A stretch of 10,372 nt of DNA from an uncultured Opitutia bacterium (GCA_903853185.1 CAINSX010000162.1:1-10372), one strand, 5' to 3'. Positions 1-7,544 are shown, counted from the first letter of the stretch. Program-made: numbers and translations. Notes: generated by a model from the sequence alone, not told the origin.

Positions 1-615
1 CGCGCGAGCGGAGAGGCAGGCGTCGACGGCGACCTGAGTCGAACCGTCGGTGCCATTCTTGAAGCCGACCGGCATGGAAAGACCCGAAGCGAGCTCGCGA
101 TGGATCTGGCTCTCGGTCGTGCGAGCGCCGATCGCTCCGTAGGAGACGAGGTCAGCGACGTACTGGGGCGTGATCGGGTCGAGGAATTCGGTGGCGGACG
201 GCAGGCCCATCTCGGAAATCTGCGCGAGCAGGCCGCGGGCGAGGCGGAGGCCTTCATTGATCCGGAAGGAGCCGTCGACCTGCGGGTCGTTGATGAGGCC
301 CTTCCAGCCGACGGTGGTGCGAGGCTTCTCGAAATAGACGCGCATGACGACCAGGAGGTCGGCGGCATGCTTCTGGGCTTCCTTCTGGAGGAGGGCGGCG
401 TACTCCAAGGCGGCCTTGGTGTCGTGGACCGAACAGGGGCCGACGATGACCATCAGGCGGTCGTCCTGACCGGAAATGACCTTGGCGGCGTCCTTACGGG
501 CGGTCGTCACGACCTCCGTGGCCTTCTCGGACGCAGGGAGATCCTGGAGCACGAGGGCGGGAGTCAGCAGGGGGTGCTGGCTGCGAATGCGAAGATCGTC
601 CGTATTGTGATACAT
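1..615 (-). CDS. aroG: DAHP synthase, class I AroG/AroF/AroH type (3' end cut off by window edge)
   Basis: This enzyme condenses phosphoenolpyruvate with erythrose-4-phosphate to make DAHP, the first cytosolic step of the shikimate pathway. Only residues 1-205 of an expected ~350 are present. The visible part lines up almost without gaps with my memory of E. coli AroG, so the numbering coincides: GPCSVHD contains the metal-ligand Cys61, MRVYFEKPRTTVGWKG holds Arg92 and Lys97, GARTTESQ holds Arg165, and PVGFKNGTDG holds Lys186. The N-terminus ends in DDLRI like the Phe-sensitive AroG. Pro150 and Ser180, positions where AroG mutations relieve Phe feedback, are unchanged. An allosterically controlled, possibly Phe-sensitive enzyme is therefore likely, but that is inference. 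The ATG at 613-615 is chosen because it reproduces the AroG N-terminus; no strong Shine-Dalgarno precedes it. The gene is divergent from the Fur-family gene. Confidence 0.95.
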   Translation of the reverse strand, partial: MYHNTDDLRIRSQHPLLTPALVLQDLPASEKATEVVTTARKDAAKVISGQDDRLMVIVGPCSVHDTKAALEYAALLQKEAQKHAADLLVVMRVYFEKPRTTVGWKGLINDPQVDGSFRINEGLRLARGLLAQISEMGLPSATEFLDPITPQYVADLVSYGAIGARTTESQIHRELASGLSMPVGFKNGTDGSTQVAVDACLSARA

Positions 616-628
616 CAGGTGAAGGGCC

Positions 629-643
629 TTTCCCTTTGGGAAA
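629..643 (-). promoter_or_regulatory. Small hairpin in the DAHP synthase leader
   Basis: TTTCCC and GGGAAA (629-634 and 638-643) form a perfect 6-bp inverted repeat around a 3-base loop. It ends 13 bp upstream of the DAHP synthase ATG, inside the predicted 5' leader, where it could affect ribosome loading. The only purine-rich stretch that might act as a ribosome binding site lies in the stem. No run of T follows, so it does not look like an intrinsic terminator. Confidence 0.3.
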
Positions 644-651
644 AGGGGGTA

Positions 652-680
652 AATGAAGGGGTCGGGAGGCCCGGTGTCAA
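652..680 (-). promoter_or_regulatory. Candidate sigma70-like promoter of the DAHP synthase gene
   Basis: On the minus strand a perfect -35 hexamer TTGACA (plus-strand 675-680) is followed by a 17-bp spacer and TTCATT (plus-strand 652-657), which matches the -10 consensus at three of six positions. Transcription would start near 645, giving a leader of about 30 nt before the ATG at 615. The -35 match and spacing are good and the -10 is poor, so this is a candidate only. Confidence 0.35.
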
Positions 681-702
681 TGACGCGTCCCTTATTGACG
701 CG
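676..702. promoter_or_regulatory. Inverted and direct repeats between the divergent DAHP synthase and Fur-family genes
   Basis: GTCAAT (676-681) and ATTGAC (694-699) are inverted around a 12-bp spacer whose first 8 bp (682-689) are the perfect palindrome GACGCGTC. TGACGCG also occurs twice as a direct repeat 15 bp apart (681-687 and 696-702). Part of this symmetry arises because a TTGACA faces left and a TTGACG faces right. For the rightward gene no good -10 lies at 16-18 bp; TATCAA at 715-720 is only 14 bp from the TTGACG. A looser dyad, GTTT-N8-AAAC, lies at 708-723. An operator for a local regulator is possible but unproven; none of these resembles the classical AT-rich Fur box. Confidence 0.3.
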
Positions 703-737
703 AGGGGGTTTCAGTATCAAAACTGTCTCAAATCGGC

Positions 738-1207
738 ATGCCCAAGCCTCTTGCCAGTGAATCGCCGGAGCAATCCGGAGCCTTCCGGGCCTTCATCGCC
801 CAGCAAGGCCTGCGTGCCACCCGCCAGCGGATGGCGGTCTTCGAGGGCGCCCGGACCATCCAGGGCCACTACACCGCCGAAGACCTGCTCAAGAAGGCCC
901 GCTCCCTCGACCGCAGCGTTTCCCGTGCGACGATCTACCGCGCCATTCCCCTGCTCATCGGCAGCAGCGTGATCCGCGAGGTCGATGTCGGCCGCGACCA
1001 CAAGTACTACCTCGCCGAAGCCGGCAGCGCGACCTTCCGCGCGCAGCTCATCTGCGAAAGCTGCGAGACGATTGTCGAAGTCGAAGCCCCGTTCATGGAG
1101 TGGTACGGCAAGGCCGTCGCCGCCAAGCACGGCATGCGTCCCATCTCCCAGAAACTCCAGGTCACCGCGCTCTGCGAACGTTGCCAGAAGCGCAAGGCCG
1201 CCCGCCC

Positions 1208-1211
<4 letters not shown>
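738..1211 (+). CDS. Fur-family transcriptional regulator with a degenerate metal-sensing block
   Basis: This 157-residue protein has the Fur layout. The N-terminal winged helix (about residues 15-85) contains GLRATRQRMAVFE, GHYTAEDLLKKA and the recognition helix SRATIYRAIPLL. A C-terminal dimerisation domain follows. Both CxxC pairs of the structural zinc site are present (Cys106/Cys109 and Cys146/Cys149), as are His44 and His131, equivalent to E. coli His33 and His125. The block HHDH that normally precedes the first CxxC is FRAQ here (residues 100-103), so most ligands of the regulatory iron/zinc sites are missing. Which of Fur, Zur, PerR or another subtype it is cannot be told; its effector may differ from free metal. 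The TGA stop at 1209-1211 overlaps the nadA start (ATGA), so the two genes are almost certainly co-transcribed and translationally coupled. It is divergent from the DAHP synthase gene. Confidence 0.88.
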
Positions 1212-2185
<974 letters not shown>

Positions 2186-2280
2186 GAATAAAACGACGTT
2201 CCGTATAATGGAATAGGGTAAAGAAACTTTTACCAAAGTTTGACAATTCGGATTATAATAAAAGGTTGAGGGGGTAAGCA
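2186..2280. promoter_or_regulatory. AT-rich spacer with promoter-like elements and a hairpin
   Basis: This 95-bp gap between nadA and the HTH gene is about 35% G+C by hand count, far below its surroundings. TATAAT occurs twice, at 2204-2209 and 2254-2259, exactly 50 bp apart. A perfect TTGACA lies at 2240-2245, but only 8 bp before the second TATAAT, too close for an ordinary sigma70 pair. GGTAAAG and CTTTTACC (2217-2234) form a weak hairpin around AAA without a following T-tract, so it is a poor terminator. GAGGGGG at 2268-2274 is a plausible ribosome binding site for the GTG at 2281. Most likely the promoter and leader of the HTH-aat unit; the real promoter is not resolved. Confidence 0.45.
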
Positions 2281-2652
2281 GTGCTCAATTCAAAAAAGCC
2301 CGCCGACCATAACTCTATGAAAATCGACCTCGATCCCTCCTCCTTCACTTCGAAGGACGCCTACGTCCGCGCCGCCCTCTCCAAGGCCCGCGACCTCGCC
2401 GTGCAGACCTGGGAAGACGAACACAGCGAACGCCAGTCGCTGATCGAACGCGAAGTCGCCAGCCTCTCGAAGCCCGAGTTGGCCAAGCGCCTCATCAAGC
2501 TACTCTCCCGCCCGAATCGCGCCCGCGCCCAGATCTCGGACAGCATGCGCTCCAAGGCCCAGAACATGCGCAAGAAAGGCGCCCCGGTCCGCGAGATCGC
2601 CGCTGAGCTCGGTATCTCGATTCCGTCGGTCTACAACATCACCAAGGACTAA
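2281..2652 (+). CDS. Small protein with C-terminal resolvase-type helix-turn-helix
   Basis: I do not recognise this 123-residue protein as a named family. Its last 25 or so residues, APVREIAAELGISIPSVYNI (101-120), read as a compact helix-turn-helix like the one at the end of Hin-type resolvases and many small regulators, so DNA binding is likely. The preceding part (about 25-98) is charged and predicted helical, rich in Arg, Lys, Glu and Ala, and could dimerise. There is no recombinase catalytic domain, signal peptide or membrane segment. The GTG start at 2281 is preferred because GAGGGGG lies 6 nt upstream; an ATG at 2317 would remove 12 residues and has no visible ribosome binding site. 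Its stop is 2 bp from the aat start, suggesting one transcript. The reading frame keeps the strong GC3 bias of neighbours, supporting a real gene. Confidence 0.75.
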   Translation: MLNSKKPADHNSMKIDLDPSSFTSKDAYVRAALSKARDLAVQTWEDEHSERQSLIEREVASLSKPELAKRLIKLLSRPNRARAQISDSMRSKAQNMRKKGAPVREIAAELGISIPSVYNITKD

Positions 2653-2654
2653 CC

Positions 2655-3374
2655 TTGCCCGCCGTTCCCGTCTCGCCGAAGGTATCGGCGATGCAGGAAT
2701 GGAATCGTGGCGATCCGTCGAAAGCCCCCGCTCGCGCGCCCTTGGCTCGCGGCGGGAAGCTGGACGCGCCTCATCTGATCGCGGCCTACCGGGCCGGGAT
2801 TTTTCCTTGGTATTCCACTGGTGAACCGGTGAAGTGGTGGTGCCCGGACCCGCGCTTCGTGATGCGGCCGGCCGACTTCCGGCTGACGGACAGCCTGAAG
2901 AAGACGATGCGCAAAAAGGGCTGGGCGGTCACCTTTGACCAGCAGTTCGAGACGGTGATGCGCCGCTGCTCCGAAGTCCCCCGCCCCGGCCAGGACGGGA
3001 CGTGGATCACGGAGGAGATGATTGCGGCCTACTGCGAACTCCACCGCCTCGGCATCGCGCATAGCGTCGAGGTCAGCTGGGAAGGCCAGCTCGTCGGTGG
3101 GCTCTACGGCGTCGCGCTCGGTCGTCTTTTCCATGGCGAATCGATGTTCCACCTTAAAGCCGACGCCTCGAAGGTCGGTTTCGCGACGCTCGTCGCCCGC
3201 CTGCAGGCCTGCGGCTACTTCCTCATCGACTGCCAGGTGCCCACACCCCACCTCGCCAGCCTCGGAGCCTTCGCGGCCGACCGCGCCGAATTCCTCGAGG
3301 TGGTGAAGTTATTCCGCGACCAGCCGCCGACCGGCGACGCGTTCGCGGCTATTCCGGCTTCGGGCGCGACTTGA
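2655..3374 (+). CDS. aat: Leucyl/phenylalanyl-tRNA--protein transferase
   Basis: Aat transfers Leu or Phe from aminoacyl-tRNA to proteins with N-terminal Arg or Lys, marking them for ClpS/ClpAP degradation in the cytosol. Family motifs are clear: AAYRAGIFPWYS (43-54, containing Trp52), WWCPDPR (61-67), DGTWITEEM (114-122), AHSVEVSWEGQLVGGLYGVA (135-154), LFHGESMF (158-165, with the Glu equivalent to E. coli Glu156), and LIDCQV (190-195, with the Gln equivalent to Gln188). Length with the TTG start is 239 residues, close to E. coli. Two starts are plausible. TTG at 2655 has AAGGA 6 nt upstream and follows the previous stop by 2 bp. ATG at 2691 has GAAGG 8 nt upstream and gives 227 residues; homology begins only after it. 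The stop overlaps the end of the opposing aroK by 26 bp. Confidence 0.94.
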   Translation: MPAVPVSPKVSAMQEWNRGDPSKAPARAPLARGGKLDAPHLIAAYRAGIFPWYSTGEPVKWWCPDPRFVMRPADFRLTDSLKKTMRKKGWAVTFDQQFETVMRRCSEVPRPGQDGTWITEEMIAAYCELHRLGIAHSVEVSWEGQLVGGLYGVALGRLFHGESMFHLKADASKVGFATLVARLQACGYFLIDCQVPTPHLASLGAFAADRAEFLEVVKLFRDQPPTGDAFAAIPASGAT

Positions 3375-3918
3375 GCAGCGCGCGGGCTTCGCGCTCGTAG
3401 ACGCGTTCGACGATCACGCAGAGCTGCTGCAGCGAACGCCCGTCGGTATACACGGCGATGCCGGCCTTCATGTAGGCCTGCTCGCGCTTCTTCATGAGGT
3501 CGCGGATCTTGGCCTCGGGATCGTCGCCCTTGAGGAGCGGCCGACGCGAGTTGCCGGCGGTACGACGCAGGATGGTGTCGACCGAAGCGAAGAGCGTGAC
3601 GACGATGCCCTTGGAACGGACGAGCTCGCCCATGCCCGGCGGGACGACGAGGCCGCCGCCGCACGCGATGACCGCGCCGTTTTCCGGCAGCAGGCTTTCG
3701 ACAACCTGGCGCTCGAGGGCGCGGAAATGCTCCTCGCCGTGCTCGGCGAAGATGTCGGCGATCGAAACGCCGGCCAGCTTCTCGACCAGTTCGTCGGTGT
3801 CGTAGAAACGACGGCGCCAGCGCTTGGCCAGCTGGCGTCCGAGCGCGGACTTCCCCGTGCCCATGAATCCGGCGAGGATTAGGTTCGGAGAGTCTTCCTT
3901 ATTTGCGACAGGCGCCAT
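3349..3918 (-). CDS. aroK: Shikimate kinase
   Basis: This P-loop kinase phosphorylates shikimate to shikimate-3-phosphate with ATP, the fifth step of the shikimate pathway. From the ATG at 3918 it is 189 residues. It shows the Walker A motif GFMGTGKS (17-24), the Mg/substrate DTD (40-42), FRALE with the shikimate-binding Arg66, the CGGG motif (86-89), the lid NSRRPLL (123-129) and REQAY (145-149). A TTG codon at 3960 would add 14 residues (giving 203), but these have no family counterpart, so the ATG is preferred; only a G-rich stretch 14 nt upstream could serve as a ribosome binding site. It is last in a leftward run, 54 bp after the secreted-protein gene, and its 3' end overlaps that of aat. 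DAHP synthase of the same pathway is in the window but in a separate unit. Confidence 0.95.
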   Translation of the reverse strand: MAPVANKEDSPNLILAGFMGTGKSALGRQLAKRWRRRFYDTDELVEKLAGVSIADIFAEHGEEHFRALERQVVESLLPENGAVIACGGGLVVPPGMGELVRSKGIVVTLFASVDTILRRTAGNSRRPLLKGDDPEAKIRDLMKKREQAYMKAGIAVYTDGRSLQQLCVIVERVYEREARALLKSRPKPE

Positions 3919-3972
3919 GGAGACATAGCAATCCCCCGCCCGCCTCTCGGCAAGCGACAAGCGTCAGGGAGA

Positions 3973-4863
3973 TTACTTGGTCGTAAGGGCGTCGAGCGCA
4001 GCCTTCGCCTTGGGCGCGATGCGTTCGGAAAGCCCCTGCGAGGCTTCGGTCAACGCGGCGCGGTCAGCTTCGGAGAATAAACGCGGCACGGAGGCCCAAG
4101 CGGCTTCGGTCAGTTCGTTGGCCGGGCCTTTGAGTAACGGTAGCATCGCTGCCTTGATCGCGAGTCGGCGGCTCTTACCATAGCCGTTGATCCGGGCGGC
4201 GGCGATGCGGGCCCAGGCTCCCTTGGCCGCGAGCGACATGCCTGACGGGTCGACAGGCAGGAGCTTACTGGCGATGGAGGAAGGAAGGCGCAGGATCTCG
4301 TCTTCGACCTCCTGGACCTGCGAACGCTGCGTTAATTTCGCCAGACGTTCCCAAAGGATCGGGGCAGCGGCGGTGGGGCTGATACGGCGGAGCAGTCGGT
4401 TGGCGCGCTGGGCGGTGGCGAAATCCTCATTCTTCGTGAGCGCGATGAGTTCATCGTTGGTCAGCGGGTATTCCTTCGGAGAACGACGCTGGTCGAGCAA
4501 ACGCTCCAGCTGAGCAAGTTTGGTTTCCGGCGTGGTGCCATCTGGCGCCTCATACTCGTTAGGTTGCTTGGGATTGAGCGGCAGCAGCGGCTTGTAAGCG
4601 GGATCGAGGAGCAGGACCTGGCCGAACGCGGCCTGGACTTCGGGATTCTCGGAAGCCTTGGCAGCCGCGCGGACGCGATCAAACCAAGCCTTGGCCTCAG
4701 GCGAAGCCTTGGCGAACGAACGGGAGTGATCGAAGATCGCCTGCTGGGCGGCAAGGCGCTTCTCAGCGACGGCGAGGTCAGCGAAGGTGGCGTCGGACGG
4801 CGCCTCTGCAGCCGAACCGACGAGGCAGGCGGCGCAGGCGAGGAAGAGCGAAAGATGCTTCAT
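3973..4863 (-). CDS. Secreted helical protein of unknown function
   Basis: I do not recognise a family in this 296-residue protein. Residues 1-18 form a typical signal peptide: Lys2, a hydrophobic core LFLACAACLVG, then GSA before AEAPSD. Cys10 and Cys13 do not sit in a good lipobox, so a soluble periplasmic protein is more likely than a lipoprotein. The mature part is Ala/Leu-rich, with many amphipathic helix-like stretches (for example AERANRLL-like segments near 155-185 and RRLAIKAAMLPLLKG near 226-240), suggesting an all-helical, perhaps HEAT- or TPR-like, fold. A Pro-rich linker lies near 90-112 (PLLPLNPKQPNEYEAPDG). It begins 22 bp after the oxidoreductase stop and ends 54 bp before the aroK ATG, so all three may share a transcript. 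No Shine-Dalgarno is evident. Confidence 0.8.
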   Translation of the reverse strand: MKHLSLFLACAACLVGSAAEAPSDATFADLAVAEKRLAAQQAIFDHSRSFAKASPEAKAWFDRVRAAAKASENPEVQAAFGQVLLLDPAYKPLLPLNPKQPNEYEAPDGTTPETKLAQLERLLDQRRSPKEYPLTNDELIALTKNEDFATAQRANRLLRRISPTAAAPILWERLAKLTQRSQVQEVEDEILRLPSSIASKLLPVDPSGMSLAAKGAWARIAAARINGYGKSRRLAIKAAMLPLLKGPANELTEAAWASVPRLFSEADRAALTEASQGLSERIAPKAKAALDALTTK

Positions 4864-4885
4864 AGTCGTAAGGATCAGGGTGGGC

Positions 4886-6172
4886 TCAGATGGACCAGTT
4901 GCCGCGCATGGCCGGAGAATGGAGATGGTTGGCCTGGTCGTCGTCGATGAAGCCGCTGGCGTCGGACTTGAACTTCAGCTTACGGCCGAGGCGGACGCAC
5001 AAGGCGGCGAGGTTGACGAGTGTCGAGCTGCGGAAGGCTTCGCCGACGCCGTAGCCAAACGGGCGCTTTTCGCGCGCACACGCATCGAAATCATCTTCCT
5101 GATATTCCGGAAGCGGGAACTCGGCGGCCTTGGCGAGCAGCTCAGGGCGACTGCAACGCATGCCAGCGAAAAGTTTGCCGTTCGGGCCTTCAAGGAAAGG
5201 GTTCTCGGGGTTACGCTCGGCGAGTTCGGATTCCAGGATGATGCGGGTGCCGTCCTTATAGGTCATCGTGACGGTCTTCCAGACGCCGCAGGCCATGGCG
5301 TCCTGAGCGGGCGCATCGCATTCGACGGTGACGGGCGATTCATTATCCTTACCGAGGAAGTACTGCACCGGATCGAGGAAGTGCTGACCCATGTCGCCGA
5401 GACCCCCTTGGTCAAAGTTCCAATAACCGCGGAAGGAACCATGGCAGCGGTGCGGGTGATAAGGAATCAGCTGCGAAGGGCCGCAGTACATATCCCAGTT
5501 GAGGTGGGCAGGAACCGGCTCGGGCTTGAGGTCGGGCTTGCCGGTCCAGAGGTTCACCTTCCAGGCGATACCGCCGACGGGCGCGAGACGCACGGTGAGC
5601 GGGCCACCAAGAACGCCGCTGGCGATGACGCGCTTGATCTCGCGGGCCGGGCCGACGCCGTAATAGTTGGTGCGGTTGAGGCGGAACCAGGTGTTCACAC
5701 GGAAGGGCACGCCGGCCTGCTGCACCACGCGACTCAGGGCGATGCCTTCGCCGATTGTGCGCGTCATGGGCTTCTCGCACCAGACGGCCTTACCGCGACG
5801 GGCGGCCATGGCCGCGATGACGCCATGCCAGTGAGGCGGCGTGCAGACGTGGACGACATCGGCATCCGACATCGCGATCACTTCGCGAAAATCTTCGGCC
5901 ATCATCGGCGTACCGCCGCCGGCCAGCTTGATGCGATCGAACTTCTTCTGCATGTGCTGGGAGTCGACGTCACAGATGCCGATGATGCGGTTCTTGCCGG
6001 TCATACGCGGCTCGGAGTGCATCGCGGAGATACCCCCGCAACCGACGATGACGTGATTCAGGGTCTCGCTCGGAGGGATGAAGCCGCGGCCAAGCACGTG
6101 ACGCGGGATGATCGTGAAACCAAGGGCGGCGACGGCAGCCTTACGCAGGAAAGAACGACGGGGGTATCGCAT
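4886..6172 (-). CDS. Tat-exported Gfo/Idh/MocA-family oxidoreductase
   Basis: The 428-residue protein starts with a twin-arginine signal, RRSFLRKAAVAALGF (5-19), so it should be exported folded, presumably with NAD(P) already bound. A Rossmann domain follows (about 38-160) with VGCGGIS (43-49), the acidic residue of CDVD (67-70), and CTPPHWH (110-116). Then comes the family's EKP motif in WCEKPM (131-136), whose Lys134 is the usual catalytic residue. The C-terminal alpha/beta substrate domain has GGLGDMGQHFLDPVQYFLG (256-274), with the conserved Asp-x-Gly-x-His pattern. Such enzymes act on sugars, inositols or related polyols; the substrate cannot be read from sequence. Exported members are common in planctomycetes and verrucomicrobia, which supports the taxonomic guess. 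It is first in the leftward run and diverges from the adenylation-enzyme gene. Confidence 0.92.
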   Translation of the reverse strand: MRYPRRSFLRKAAVAALGFTIIPRHVLGRGFIPPSETLNHVIVGCGGISAMHSEPRMTGKNRIIGICDVDSQHMQKKFDRIKLAGGGTPMMAEDFREVIAMSDADVVHVCTPPHWHGVIAAMAARRGKAVWCEKPMTRTIGEGIALSRVVQQAGVPFRVNTWFRLNRTNYYGVGPAREIKRVIASGVLGGPLTVRLAPVGGIAWKVNLWTGKPDLKPEPVPAHLNWDMYCGPSQLIPYHPHRCHGSFRGYWNFDQGGLGDMGQHFLDPVQYFLGKDNESPVTVECDAPAQDAMACGVWKTVTMTYKDGTRIILESELAERNPENPFLEGPNGKLFAGMRCSRPELLAKAAEFPLPEYQEDDFDACAREKRPFGYGVGEAFRSSTLVNLAALCVRLGRKLKFKSDASGFIDDDQANHLHSPAMRGNWSI

Positions 6173-6311
6173 GAGGGGTGTTATGAAGAGAAAAGACCTC
6201 GTTCAATCATGATAGTTCCCCCACGAGGACGAATACCGCTATATGGCACTAATCCGCCGTTAAAAGACCCCATCGCTTTGCTTTCCAAGAAAAGCCTGCC
6301 ACGATGAAAGC
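6173..6311. promoter_or_regulatory. Divergent spacer between oxidoreductase and adenylation-enzyme genes
   Basis: This 139-bp gap must carry the leftward promoter for the oxidoreductase unit and probably the rightward one for the adenylation-enzyme unit. It is less GC-rich than the genes around it. I find no convincing -35/-10 pair on either strand: leftward TTGAAC with TAACAC at 17 bp would place the transcript start at the start codon, and rightward TATATG near 6240 has no matching -35. No strong hairpin or repeat is visible. It is annotated as regulatory from gene layout alone. Confidence 0.3.
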
Positions 6312-7544
6312 ATGTCGAACTCATCCATGCCTTCCGCCCTGTCTCGCGACGGTGCGGCCTGCCTGGAATCAGCTATCCGGCAGACGTTGACGGTGCCCTT
6401 CTACGCCACGACGGAATGGCAGGCTGCGTTCGCCCTCCCCTCTTCGCGGCTCACCCACCTACCACGGATCACCAAAAGCCAGCTCCGCGAACATTCGCCC
6501 GAAGGATTCCTGCCTGACGGCATGGACCTCAAGGCTCTGCTCGCCCACGGCCTGATCGAAGAGGAAAGCACCTCGGGCACCTCCGGCGCCAGCGTCCGCG
6601 TCGTCTTCGGAAAGACCTGGTGGGCGGAACAGGAACGCCGCGCCTTGGTGCGTAACCCCTTCCTCGCCGACCTTTTCGGAGCGAATCCTTCCCTGCGACG
6701 CGCCGTCCTCACGACGCCGGGCTGCAGTGGGGTCAGCTGCTTCAACCGCTGGCTTAACCTCGAACAACGCACGCTCGGCGACAGTCTCTACGTCAATCAG
6801 GCGCGTATCCCATTCACGCTCGGCAAAGAGAAACTCGCCGGCATGGCCAAGGAAGTCGCCGACTGGGCGCCGGCCTTCCTCGACGTCGACCCGGTGCACG
6901 GCGCCTGGTTCGCCCTTCACTGCGAGCGCCACGGTCTGCAGTTCCCTTCGCTGCGTTTCATCCTGACGAGTTACGAATACACCAGCGTCGTCCATCGCGC
7001 CATCATGGAACGCGTCTTCGGCGTGCCGGTCATCAATCTCTACGGGTCCAGCGAGACGGGACACCTGCTCGTCGAGCATGATGGCGTGATGCTTCCCAGC
7101 GAGGAGACGGCGATACTCGAAAGTACCGCAGCCGAAGGCATCGGCGAACTCCTCGTCACGACGCTCACGAATCCCTATCTCCCCCTCCTGCGTTACGAGA
7201 TCGGCGACTTCGTCGAGCACACCCCGGAAGGTTATCGCGTGCATGGACGTAAGCGAGACGCTCTGCGCGGTGCCGATGGCCGCACCCTGACCACGCGCAT
7301 GATCGACCAAGTTTTCAGCGGCATCAAAGGCGTCGCCCACTACCAGCTTCGCCAGAAGCCTGACGGCTCGGCCCACCTTTTCCTACTGCCCGAATCCGAA
7401 GGCGACGCCCTGACGTCGGCCCAAGCTAAGCTGACGACCGAACTCGGCCGCCTCTTGGGAGCCTCCGTCACCGCTGAGTCCATCGGTCTGATCGCCCCCG
7501 AGGATTCGGGTAAATTCCGCCTGACGGTCCGCGAAGCGGCCTGA
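6312..7544 (+). CDS. PaaK-like adenylate-forming enzyme (phenylacetate-CoA ligase / CapK superfamily)
   Basis: Members of this superfamily activate a carboxylic acid as an acyl-AMP and usually pass it to CoA or another acceptor. The 410-residue protein has the nucleotide-binding loop STSGTSGAS (86-94), the adenine/AMP motif NLYGSSETGH (242-251), LLRYEIGDF (292-300) with the ribose-binding Asp299, the hinge-like GRKRDALRGADGR (312-324), and a C-terminal GKFR (400-403) whose Lys401 sits where the catalytic lysine of the A10 motif is expected. It is thus a complete and probably active enzyme, somewhat shorter than typical phenylacetate-CoA ligases (about 430). The substrate is unknown; aryl or short-chain acids are possible. 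No phosphopantetheine carrier gene is nearby. It is followed 80 bp later by ilvE on the same strand. ATG 6312 lacks a strong Shine-Dalgarno; an ATG five codons on is an alternative. Confidence 0.85.
   Translation: MSNSSMPSALSRDGAACLESAIRQTLTVPFYATTEWQAAFALPSSRLTHLPRITKSQLREHSPEGFLPDGMDLKALLAHGLIEEESTSGTSGASVRVVFGKTWWAEQERRALVRNPFLADLFGANPSLRRAVLTTPGCSGVSCFNRWLNLEQRTLGDSLYVNQARIPFTLGKEKLAGMAKEVADWAPAFLDVDPVHGAWFALHCERHGLQFPSLRFILTSYEYTSVVHRAIMERVFGVPVINLYGSSETGHLLVEHDGVMLPSEETAILESTAAEGIGELLVTTLTNPYLPLLRYEIGDFVEHTPEGYRVHGRKRDALRGADGRTLTTRMIDQVFSGIKGVAHYQLRQKPDGSAHLFLLPESEGDALTSAQAKLTTELGRLLGASVTAESIGLIAPEDSGKFRLTVREAA

Noticed and set aside
708..725. Classical Fur box upstream of the Fur-family gene
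   Set aside because: Only a loose GTTT-N8-AAAC dyad and a 4-bp CAGT/ACTG repeat are present; neither fits the GATAATGATAATCATTATC consensus.
100..972. A 290-codon plus-strand open frame opposite DAHP synthase and running into the Fur-family gene
   Set aside because: It crosses the divergent promoter region and overlaps two genes with clear family motifs; its translation resembles nothing.
2217..2234. Intrinsic terminator for nadA
   Set aside because: The hairpin is short and AT-rich with a bulge, and no T-tract follows it.
2240..2259. TTGACA followed by TATAAT read as a standard sigma70 promoter
   Set aside because: The spacer is 8 bp, about half the required 16-18 bp, so the two hexamers cannot serve the same polymerase; kept only as part of the spacer description.
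3919..3960. TTG-initiated 14-residue N-terminal extension of shikimate kinase
   Set aside because: The added residues have no counterpart in the family and the ATG at 3918 already gives the normal N-terminus.
4787..6307. A 506-codon open frame on the plus strand opposite the oxidoreductase gene
   Set aside because: It mirrors the codon pattern of the real minus-strand gene, its translation has no recognisable motif and is rich in low-information His/Ala/Gly/Asp stretches; long antisense frames are expected at this G+C.
6459..7376. A 305-codon minus-strand open frame opposite the adenylation-enzyme gene
   Set aside because: Shadow of the plus-strand gene, which carries full adenylation motifs; no start signal or context supports it.
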